Of a stretch of 32,219 nucleotides of DNA, positions 22,682-29,546 are shown piece after piece. The stretch lies in NCBI GenBank assembly GCA_016927275.1, contig JAFGMW010000103.1, positions 1-32,219 on the forward strand, given 5' to 3'. The position numbers were made by a program, and so were the translations under genes. Every line of letters begins with the position of its first letter. Within the stretch, counting starts at the first letter, position 1. Origin of the DNA: Pseudomonadota bacterium (GTDB lineage: Bacteria; UBA10199; 2-02-FULL-44-16; JAAZCA01). The notes under the pieces are model-generated. The model did no database searches, was not told the origin of the DNA, and saw only the letters and a program-made list of their open reading frames with translations.

Positions 22682-23815
22682 TCATACGGCCCTGCGGCAG
22701 TCGGAAAGGAGGCGCGCCAGCGATTCCCTTATCGTGCCGATATGCCATCTGTTCGAGGCCTCCGATGCGAGAACCTCGTCGAGGTGAGTTCCATGGGCCA
22801 GATCCTTCACAGACCTCATGGAGAGGATCAGATCCGGCTCTACGCCGTGCTCGGCGGCCACCTTGGCCCTCCAGGACTTGATTGCATCCATGAGATCCGC
22901 CGAGTGCAGCGCCCTCCTGCCGTGCCTCGGCGCCCTGGGCCACGAGAGCCTGGGGCGCGCCAGCCCCCTCTTCACGGCGGCCATGATCTCCGCCGCCCCC
23001 CTGCCCCTGAGATACGGGTGCATCCCTCGGCGCCTTGCGAGGTCGGAGGCGTCGCTCGGCGGCCTGTTGGCGAGCTCGACGAGGTTGTCGTCGGAGATAA
23101 CGCGGAAGAGCGAGAGGTCGAGCCTCCTTGCGATCTCGTCGCGCGCCCTGGCCAGCTCGTCGAGCACGGCCAGCGCCCTGCCGTCGCAGCGCTCCTTCGC
23201 GCGCTTGATCCTCGCGAAGGCGGGCCTCTCGTCCGGCTCGTGGCGTATGAGCTCGCGCTCCGCGAACTTGGCGAGCGCCCAGTCGATCCTGCCCAGGCGC
23301 ACAAGCTCCGCCTCGAGGAGGTCGCGCAGCTCGACCAGGTGCGCCACGTCGCCGGCAGCGTAATCGAGCATGTCGGCCGGCAGCGGGCGGATGGTCCAGT
23401 CGGCCCGCTGAAAGCGCTTTGATCCCATGACGCCGAAATAGTGCTCGAGCATGGACGACAGCCCGAACTGCCTATGCCCGCAGAGGCGGGCGGCGATGAG
23501 CGTGTCGAAGATGTTGCGGGGCCTGACGCCGAAGTCTCGGTCGAGCGAGCGCATGTCGAAGTCCGCGTCGTGCATGACGATCTCCACCGCCGGGTCCTCG
23601 AGGATCGCCTTCAGCGGCGCGAGATCGAGCCCAGCCAGCGGATCGACAACGAAGGCCCTGTCGCGCGACGCCATCTGGATGAGGCAGACGCGCTTTGCGT
23701 AGTGGTGCAGCCCGCTGGCGCACTCGAGGTCGACCGCGACCGAGCGCTCGCGGGAGAGCGCCGCGGAGAGCCGCCCCATCCCGCGCTGATCGGTTATGAT
23801 CTCATATGGGGTCAT
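22682..23815 (-). CDS. rnd: Ribonuclease D
   Basis: 377 residues. 3'-5' exoribonuclease that trims tRNA precursors. DEDD exonuclease domain about 1-185: VAVDLECAS (metal-binding Asp and Glu), MHDADFDMRSLDRDFG, the internal FDTLIAARLCGHRQFGLSSML, and YAAGDVAHLVELRDLLE (fourth acidic site). HRDC domain about 210-290 (AFARIKRAKERCDGRALAVLDEL, NLVELANRPPSDASDLARRRG), followed by a C-terminal helical region. ATG 23815 is used: it has GCGAGGG upstream, and the 84 codons above it hold no domain sequence. It is the first gene of the run leading to hrcA, 118 bp away. Confidence 0.92.
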   Translation of the reverse strand: MTPYEIITDQRGMGRLSAALSRERSVAVDLECASGLHHYAKRVCLIQMASRDRAFVVDPLAGLDLAPLKAILEDPAVEIVMHDADFDMRSLDRDFGVRPRNIFDTLIAARLCGHRQFGLSSMLEHYFGVMGSKRFQRADWTIRPLPADMLDYAAGDVAHLVELRDLLEAELVRLGRIDWALAKFAERELIRHEPDERPAFARIKRAKERCDGRALAVLDELARARDEIARRLDLSLFRVISDDNLVELANRPPSDASDLARRRGMHPYLRGRGAAEIMAAVKRGLARPRLSWPRAPRHGRRALHSADLMDAIKSWRAKVAAEHGVEPDLILSMRSVKDLAHGTHLDEVLASEASNRWHIGTIRESLARLLSDCRRAV

Positions 23816-24163
23816 GACAAAACCCTCGCCTGCATCGTTCGACCGCCGTGAAAAAAAACTGCGTGCTCCGCCCTGAAGGTGCTGACAATCTAATTGCATA
23901 AAAGTCGATTTAATCAAATAAATATTCCTGAAGGTTCTCCATATCCGCCTCCATAGAGAAATGAAAGGGAAGGGATGCCTTAAAATGCAGGCGGCATGGG
24001 CCTTGCAGGGCATCGCCCTTGACAATAGGTTTGACACTGGAGCACCTCGGTGCTCTAGGAGAAACATCTATGTCGCGTATAGTTTTAAAGGCTATGTGGG
24101 ACATAGGGGAATTTCTCTCGATTCCCTTTCGCCGCATTCCTAGCTCAAAAAAACCGCAAAAAG
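23816..24163 (+). other. Leader region upstream of the Cys-rich lipoprotein gene
   Basis: Gene-free between divergent rnd and the lipoprotein gene. On the plus strand there are two TTGACA boxes (24019-24024 and 24031-24036) with poor -10 matches, a hairpin GAGCACC-TC-GGTGCTC (24040-24055), and an AGGAG followed by ATG at 24069. That ATG is in frame with the lipoprotein gene and would add 47 residues, but it would bury the lipoprotein signal. Transcription of the lipoprotein gene from here must pass the terminator at 24164-24189. The minus-strand half is AT-rich near 23890-23930 and likely carries the rnd promoter. Confidence 0.5.
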
Positions 24164-24189
24164 AATACGCCCCGGGGCGTATTTTTTTT
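24164..24189 (+). terminator. Intrinsic terminator just before a gene start
   Basis: A perfect 20-base palindrome AATACGCCCC/GGGGCGTATT (24164-24183) followed by a T-run to 24189. It ends only 21 bases before the lipoprotein ATG and includes no room for a further promoter, so it looks like an attenuator or the end of a small RNA. Confidence 0.85.
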
Positions 24190-24210
24190 GCACAACAACA
24201 AGGAGGCGCT

Positions 24211-27180
24211 ATGAAACTCCGAACCGCGTGTTGGATCGCGGTCGCCACGGTCAGCGCTCTTGCGCTCTCGTGGGGCTGCGGAGGGGGTGGAGTCGACGAA
24301 GCTGTGTCCGGCATCGAGCAGGACGTCTCCTCGGAACAGCAGGGCGTCCTGTTCAACCTCCGCGACGGAGCCTACATCGAGAGCGGGACATCGGCGGTCT
24401 ACTTCGCTCCGATGGACGCTGAAGGATCGGTGAGGGCCGTCGTCACAGGGAGCGGCGCCTCCTCGCAGGATCCGCTTGTCGTAAAGCTCACGGCCCTCGA
24501 CAGCGACGGAGCTGAAAAATCGACCGGCCTGCCGCAGGATAATCTGACATCTTTCATAACGATCAACGGTTCAACCCCTATGACGCCGGGCACCTACGGC
24601 CAGATATATTCTGTGAATGTAGACGGGACTTCCTACCAGTGTTCGGGCGTCAGTTCCGCCGGCGGCACGATCGTCTCCGGAGCGATAATGGGCATAGGCG
24701 GAACGCAGTACACCGGCTGTGTCCGGATAGAGCCGTTTGACAGCTTCGAGGCGAATTACTACATCGACGAAGACTCGGTTTCAGTCCTCGTGGACGATCT
24801 GTTCGCCAACATACTTCCCGGCCCGCCCCTCTGTTTGGACAGCGATTGCGGCACCTTCGCCGAACCGGTGGACATGCCCAGGCTGTTGGCTGCCTACTCC
24901 TATTCGGCCATAAACTGGCCTTTGCCGATGGGGCTGCTGAGAGAATACGACCTCTTCCGCACCGGCTTCTTCGTGCATGAGACAAGGAGGGACGCATATG
25001 AGAACATGTTCAAGGAGCTCTTCACCCAGCGCAATCTGTGGCGCGACTACGAGGACGAGATAAACAGCTTCTCCGAGAATGACGTCGGGTTCGGCCAGCT
25101 GATCGACGCGATCACGGAGGCCATCAAGCTTGCGGAAGGAGCCACTGAGGCCGGCGATCTTCTCCTGCATTTCTCGCCGGCCATGGTAGACGTCATCAAG
25201 GAGAGCATCCTCAACTGGCCCAAGTACGCCAACAACAGGTACGTGCTGGACAGGGCCAGCGGTTTCTTGGCTGCGCTTCAGCTCGAGCTTGGCGCGGCGC
25301 TCGCGGTAGAGGAAGCGGCTTTCAAATGGACTCTGTATCAGGCACTGGCAGCCGGCATCTGCGAAGCGCAGATCGCGGCATTCGAGGAGAAGATCATCCC
25401 TGACGTCAAAGACCCGGCGTTGAAAGAGGCGTTTTACAACGTGAAGAGGGCACTGCTGGGCGCGGACCCCGGCACGCGCGAAGGTGGAATCCTCTACGAC
25501 GACCTGGCGAGGCTGACCGCCGTCAGCGTGGACGCCGCATTTGAGATCGGAAGGCTCGGCTTCGAGTTCCTTGTGGACATCGCACTCACCGAAGGCCTTG
25601 TGGCGACCGGCATAGGCGCTGCGGCGGCGGCTGCATATGGGTTCCCACCCACGGCAATACCCGCGGTCCTGGCTACTGTCGTCCTGGCAGGGATGGAAGA
25701 TCAGTTTGCATTCGATCTCGAGAGAAAGATCGTCATAGGCCAGGCGACCATGATGTACAACGAATACGAGGCATTCGATCTGTTCGAGGATGCATGCCCG
25801 TCGACGGAGGAGAGGAGCGTCGATCTGGCGGCTGCCCAGGTGATGCTGTACTCAGCCAGGCTTTATTTCTCCCTGCTTCACAACAGCTACGGGCGATGGC
25901 TTATATCGGGGCAGCTTCTGCTGGACGACATACCGGCCGCGATCATGGAGCTGCTCGGCTTCAGTTCGGAGGAGCACCTCTGGACAGATGCGAGGCGACT
26001 CGAGCTTGAGAGGCTCGGCGATGTCTACGGACCAAAGGCCGTGAGGGGCCTTGAACTCCTGATGACCTGCGGAGACGATTCGGAGGAAGGGGGAGATCCT
26101 GAGGACCCGCCCCCATGCACAGACGAGTGCGCCGCCGGACAGACGCAGTGTGCGGGAGGAAAGGTTTACACATGCATCGGCGGCCCCGAGGGATGCATGG
26201 TCTGGGACGCCGGCACCGCTTGCCCCACCGGCATCTGCGCGGCCGACGGGCTCACCTGCAGCGGCTGCACCTCCCACGACCATCAGGCCTGCTACTCGGA
26301 CGACATCTACTGGTACGACAGCTGCAACATGCGGGAGGACATGCTGACCGACTGCGGCGTGGACCAGTGGACAGGGACGCCGTTCTGCCAGTCCAACGAC
26401 GTGTATCAGAGCTACATCGACCGCGGGTGCCTGAGCGCCAGCTGCACTCAGAGCACCACTAATAAAAAGAAGGAGGAGTGCGACCTCGCGGGATGCCTCA
26501 ACGGCGCGTGCTGCGAAAGCCACGCCAGCTACAAGTGCTACAGCGACGACGTCTACTGGTACAGCTCGTGCAACAACAGGGAGGACAAAAAACAAGAGTG
26601 CGGCACAGACGGCTACGTCGGCAGCCCCTATTGCCAGAGCGGCGACGTGTACCAGAGCTACGCAAACTACGGCTGTTCAGGCAGCTCCTGCACGAGCAGC
26701 ACCACAGCAAAGCTCAAAACCGACTGCGGAACACTCAACTGCGATCCGGATACTGGCGCCTGCTGCATCAACCACTCCTACAAGCAGTGCTACGGAGGCG
26801 ACGTGTATTGGTATACCTCATGCGACGCGAAGCAGGACATGTACAAGGACTGCCACGCGACCCAGACGTGCTCGAACGCCACGTGCGTGTGCCCCTCGTC
26901 CACGCCCTGGACAAGCAATTCGCTCAGCGCTGTCAAGGTTACCGGCGGCATACAGCTCACGTGGACCGCGGCGCCCTCCTCATGGATCCACCACTACGAA
27001 CCCGCGCGCGCGCCAGGCTCCACCACGCCGCCGCCGGGATGGGCGATCGGGTCGACCACCGGAACCTCATTCAAGGACACAAGCGGGACACCGGGACAGA
27101 CCTACAACTACATAGTCTACGGGTACGACGCCTGCGGGGTGAACAGGAACACGAGCCAGATAGTAAACATCACATATTAA
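24211..27180 (+). CDS. Large Cys-rich surface lipoprotein with repeats and FN3-like end
   Basis: 989 residues, function unknown. Signal peptide with lipobox LSWGC, lipidated Cys23, then a Gly-rich tether. Residues about 45-195 are beta-rich; about 240-640 are helical, with a hydrophobic Ala/Gly-rich stretch near 465-500 (IGAAAAAAYGFPPTAIPAVL). A Cys-rich module at about 632-685 (C-x3-C-x6-C pattern, ending in CAADGLTC) resembles modules of myxobacterial and deltaproteobacterial surface proteins. Three tandem Cys-rich repeats follow: 686-767, 768-851 and a shortened one at 852-895, each with a CY-x-x-D-x-YWY-x-SC core. The last 90 residues look like a fibronectin type III domain. It is probably exposed on the cell surface and disulfide-braced. 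GGAGG lies just before ATG 24211; a terminator precedes and another follows it. Confidence 0.82.
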   Translation: MKLRTACWIAVATVSALALSWGCGGGGVDEAVSGIEQDVSSEQQGVLFNLRDGAYIESGTSAVYFAPMDAEGSVRAVVTGSGASSQDPLVVKLTALDSDGAEKSTGLPQDNLTSFITINGSTPMTPGTYGQIYSVNVDGTSYQCSGVSSAGGTIVSGAIMGIGGTQYTGCVRIEPFDSFEANYYIDEDSVSVLVDDLFANILPGPPLCLDSDCGTFAEPVDMPRLLAAYSYSAINWPLPMGLLREYDLFRTGFFVHETRRDAYENMFKELFTQRNLWRDYEDEINSFSENDVGFGQLIDAITEAIKLAEGATEAGDLLLHFSPAMVDVIKESILNWPKYANNRYVLDRASGFLAALQLELGAALAVEEAAFKWTLYQALAAGICEAQIAAFEEKIIPDVKDPALKEAFYNVKRALLGADPGTREGGILYDDLARLTAVSVDAAFEIGRLGFEFLVDIALTEGLVATGIGAAAAAAYGFPPTAIPAVLATVVLAGMEDQFAFDLERKIVIGQATMMYNEYEAFDLFEDACPSTEERSVDLAAAQVMLYSARLYFSLLHNSYGRWLISGQLLLDDIPAAIMELLGFSSEEHLWTDARRLELERLGDVYGPKAVRGLELLMTCGDDSEEGGDPEDPPPCTDECAAGQTQCAGGKVYTCIGGPEGCMVWDAGTACPTGICAADGLTCSGCTSHDHQACYSDDIYWYDSCNMREDMLTDCGVDQWTGTPFCQSNDVYQSYIDRGCLSASCTQSTTNKKKEECDLAGCLNGACCESHASYKCYSDDVYWYSSCNNREDKKQECGTDGYVGSPYCQSGDVYQSYANYGCSGSSCTSSTTAKLKTDCGTLNCDPDTGACCINHSYKQCYGGDVYWYTSCDAKQDMYKDCHATQTCSNATCVCPSSTPWTSNSLSAVKVTGGIQLTWTAAPSSWIHHYEPARAPGSTTPPPGWAIGSTTGTSFKDTSGTPGQTYNYIVYGYDACGVNRNTSQIVNITY

Positions 27181-27202
27181 TAAACCGCTTTTCTTGCGTA
27201 CA

Positions 27203-27234
27203 AAAAAGGGCCGCGGAAAACCGCGGCCCTTTTT
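27203..27234. terminator. Intrinsic terminator, bidirectional
   Basis: AAAAAGGGCCGCGG (27203-27216), loop AAAA, CCGCGGCCCTTTTT (27221-27234). It lies between the two convergent lipoprotein genes and serves both. Confidence 0.93.
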
Positions 27235-27251
27235 CGCAGCCAGAAAATTTC

Positions 27252-27914
27252 CTACTGCTCGCAGCCCTTGCAGTCCGAGGCCACTTCGCAGTTCTCGGCG
27301 ACCTGCCCATCGATCGTCACCACGGCGGTGCCGTCGCAGCCGATCGTCGGGCTGGGCTCGATCGAACCAGTGGCAGTCCACGTGACCGCGTCAAGATCGG
27401 CCGTGCCGGCCGCGTCTCCTGTGAGCGTGACCGTCCCGCTCAGCGTGCCGCTGCCGTTGATCGTGGCTCCCGTCGCCTCAGAGCCGGTGATCGTGCCCGT
27501 GACGTTGGTGCTCGCGGTGCCGTTGAGGACCTCGTTGTAGGTCGTCCCTTCAATCGTGACGGTCTTCGCGCAATCGTTGAACACGACCTGGACCGGGGCG
27601 TCCGTTATGGTGCATGTAATGCTCGTAGCTCCTTCGACGCAATTTGCGTTGACCGTACCTGATGGCGTGTAGGTGCCGCTTCCATCGCAGGAAACCGGAG
27701 TGTTGTCGATCGGGAATGCTTCCTTGACCACCTGCGCTCCGTTGCCCGGATTCAGCGCCGCCAGCACCGCCTCGCCGCCCGCCGAGATCGTGGCTTCGAT
27801 CGCCGCCTCGGCCGCGGCCTTCGTCGCCGTCGTGGTCGGCGTCCCGCCGCCGCCGCTGCCTCCGCACGCCGCAAGCAGCGCCAGCGCCATAACTGCAACA
27901 GCGATTCTCTTCAT
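27252..27914 (-). CDS. Small Thr/Gly-rich lipoprotein
   Basis: 220 residues. Lipobox LLAAC gives lipidation at Cys17, then a Gly/Ser tether (GGSGGGG) and a helix (ATKAAAEAAIEATIS). The rest is beta-strand-like, Thr/Gly/Ala-rich (VTGTITGSEATGATINGSG, LSGTVTLTGDAAGTADLD), with several Cys (CDGSGTY, NCVEG, ITCTI, NDCAKT, and ENCEVASDCKGC at the end) probably in disulfides. No family is recognised. GGAGG precedes ATG 27914 by 6 bases. It converges with the large lipoprotein and shares its terminator. Confidence 0.82.
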   Translation of the reverse strand: MKRIAVAVMALALLAACGGSGGGGTPTTTATKAAAEAAIEATISAGGEAVLAALNPGNGAQVVKEAFPIDNTPVSCDGSGTYTPSGTVNANCVEGATSITCTITDAPVQVVFNDCAKTVTIEGTTYNEVLNGTASTNVTGTITGSEATGATINGSGTLSGTVTLTGDAAGTADLDAVTWTATGSIEPSPTIGCDGTAVVTIDGQVAENCEVASDCKGCEQ

Positions 27915-27984
27915 ATAAGCCTCCTTTGGTTTTCCGGCATGTTATACATTTTTTGCGCCATGGCAAGGGCTACTATGAAGCCCT

Positions 27985-28881
27985 TCAGAGAGCGACCGAG
28001 CGGCCCCTCTCCACCATCATGGCGTGGAATATCTTCACCGCCTCCGAGAGGACGATTCCCTTTTTCATGATTATGGACAGGGTGCGGCGGACGGGGTCGC
28101 CGGCGATCCTGACGCTCGCGCACTTGCGGAAGAGGAGCTGCTCCCTGATGGATTCGCGCGGCAGGAGCGCGACCCCCAGGTCCGCCTCCGCGAGCCTCGC
28201 GGCGGCGCTGTGGTTGTAGACGTCGACGGTGTCGCCGATCCTCACCCCGTGCGCCTTGAAGACCCCTTCGATGATGACCCTGGTGCGCCGCCGCCTGGGG
28301 CTGATGATCAGGGGCAGCCCCGCGAGCTCCTCCAGCTGGACGAACCTGCGCCTTGCCAGGCGATGGCTTGCGGCGACCAGGACGTCCAGGCTGTCCGTGT
28401 AGAGGACCTCCTCCATAAGCCGGGGGTTGCGCCTGGATGTGCCGGTCACGACGCCGAGATCATAGGCGCCGGAGAGGACCCCCTCCTCGATCTCCGTGGA
28501 GCTGTCCACGTCCAGCGAGATGTGGACGCCCGGATACCTCTTGCGGAACTCGACGAGCGAGGGCGGGGTGATGATGAGCGTCGCCGCGTCTGTGAGGCCG
28601 AGCTTGAGCTCGCCCACCGGGCTCGACGACCCGTAATTGAGGCTCGAGAGCTCCCGCACATCCGACAGGAGCTTCTTCACCCTCTCGTAATAGAACCTCC
28701 CGAAATCGTTGAGCGCGAGGTACTTGCCCCTGCGCTGGAAGAGCTGCCCCCCGAGTCCGTTTTCGAGCCTCGCCAGGTGCTTGCTCACGCCCGGCTGGGT
28801 CATTCCGAGGGCCTTTGCGGCCCTGGTGGTGGTCTGGTTCTCCACCACCGAGGCAAAGACTTTGAGATCAACGAGTTCCAT
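27985..28881 (-). CDS. LysR-family transcriptional regulator
   Basis: 298 residues. N-terminal winged helix-turn-helix about 1-60 (VFASVVENQTTTRAAKALGMTQPGVSKHLARLE), then the LysR linker and effector-binding domain about 90-295 (ELKLGLTDAATLIITPPSLV, YDLGVVTGTSR, LDVLVAASHRLA, and ARLAEADLGVALLPRESI). It resembles the CysB/CbI/Cbl-type LysR with the T-x-A-A-x-x-L-x-x-[ST]-Q-x-x-[IV]-S pattern, but the effector cannot be named. It is transcribed divergently from a small gene at 28986 across a 104-bp AT-rich gap, the usual layout for a regulator and its target. Confidence 0.92.
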   Translation of the reverse strand: MELVDLKVFASVVENQTTTRAAKALGMTQPGVSKHLARLENGLGGQLFQRRGKYLALNDFGRFYYERVKKLLSDVRELSSLNYGSSSPVGELKLGLTDAATLIITPPSLVEFRKRYPGVHISLDVDSSTEIEEGVLSGAYDLGVVTGTSRRNPRLMEEVLYTDSLDVLVAASHRLARRRFVQLEELAGLPLIISPRRRRTRVIIEGVFKAHGVRIGDTVDVYNHSAAARLAEADLGVALLPRESIREQLLFRKCASVRIAGDPVRRTLSIIMKKGIVLSEAVKIFHAMMVERGRSVAL

Positions 28882-28904
28882 GCCATCTATTCCTTTTGGG
28901 CATA

Positions 28905-28932
28905 TATATAATACTTTTTAATTATTTTACAA
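28905..28932 (-). promoter_or_regulatory. Likely lysR promoter in AT-rich divergent gap
   Basis: On the minus strand TTGTAA (28927-28932), 16-bp spacer, TATATA (28905-28910), and the LysR ATG 24 bases downstream. The whole 28900-28945 stretch is strikingly AT-rich against the GC-rich surroundings, and probably includes the regulator's own binding sites and the opposing promoter. Confidence 0.5.
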
Positions 28933-28985
28933 CATATATCCGACATGCAAATCCATGTATCAGGAGACAGAGAAAGGGGGCACAT

Positions 28986-29183
28986 ATGAAACAGGTCATG
29001 GACTCGGCTGGAAAGTGGGGACGCTTCGAGGCGGAGGGGCCTGAACATCACGCGGAAGGGGACATCTCTACGAGGCACTGGTATACGCAGATGGTGCACA
29101 TCGAGGACGCCTCGGGCTACGAAGATCACGAGGCGGACGATCTCCGGAACAACGGCATCGAAAATCTCCACTGCTGGCTGTAA
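28986..29183 (+). CDS. Small acidic protein divergent from lysR
   Basis: 65 residues from ATG 28986, with AAAGGGGG 5 bases upstream, not recognised. It is soluble, rich in Asp/Glu and His (EGPEHHAEGD, HIEDASGYEDHEADDLRNNG) and has Trp at residues 11, 33 and 64; one Cys near the end. A longer in-frame reading from 28896 starts inside the promoter gap. Support for reality: a good ribosome binding site, its own terminator 60 bp after the stop, and the divergent LysR arrangement, which suggests it is the LysR target. The His/acidic clusters could bind metal, but that is only a guess. Confidence 0.65.
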   Translation: MKQVMDSAGKWGRFEAEGPEHHAEGDISTRHWYTQMVHIEDASGYEDHEADDLRNNGIENLHCWL

Positions 29184-29243
29184 GGCCGGTGCCGCCCTGC
29201 ACACCTGCACCTTGAAGATGGAACAGCGGATCAGACGAGGTCA

Positions 29244-29276
29244 AAAAGAGGGCCGCCCTTTCAGGCGGCCTTCTTT
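29244..29276 (+). terminator. Intrinsic terminator after the small gene
   Basis: GGCCGCC (29251-29257), loop, GGCGGCC (29264-29270), with the stem extended by AAGAG and TTCTT-type pairs and a T-rich tail (TTCTTT). Confidence 0.82.
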
Positions 29277-29546
29277 ATGCGCGAGCGGCACCGCCCGCAA
29301 CGGAGCAAAGCCTTAAAAAAATCGTTGTGATTCAGCAGGTCGGCAGTGACCGCTACATCTTTGATTTCCCTAAAGAATAAATCCTTTATCCCGTGACCGG
29401 CAGTTTGCTTCGCCCCGTGACCGGCGGTTCTGAGCGGCGGTGCGTGACCGAAGCTGCCGATTGTTTTTACGCAACTCTGTCGGTCCGGCGCCGATAAGCA
29501 GGCATGATGGCTCGCTGCGCATAACCGGGCGCAAGAAGGGGTGCGG
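29277..29546. other. Intergenic region with short CCGTGACCGGC repeats
   Basis: 270 bp without a gene. It has direct repeats CCCGTGACCGGC at about 29390 and 29413 and a related CGTGACCG at about 29443. The promoter of the following gene should be here, but no clear -35/-10 pair was found; the AT-rich part near 29355-29385 is the best candidate. Confidence 0.4.

Noticed and set aside
23468-23492. GC-rich palindrome-like sequence inside rnd, suspected inserted element
   Set aside because: The encoded residues (ARLCGHRQFGLSSML) match the normal RNase D motif at this point, so nothing is inserted.
24069-24210. 47-residue N-terminal extension of the large lipoprotein
   Set aside because: It would put the lipoprotein signal peptide internally and the codons cross the terminator; GGAGG before 24211 fits a start there.
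23910-24356. 148-codon minus-strand frame crossing the lipoprotein gene start
   Set aside because: It reads through the terminator palindrome and the signal-peptide region in antisense, with no ribosome binding site.
29541-29546. GTG start two codons before the chosen start of the HEAT-like protein
   Set aside because: It overlaps the ribosome binding site; ATG 29547 has proper spacing.
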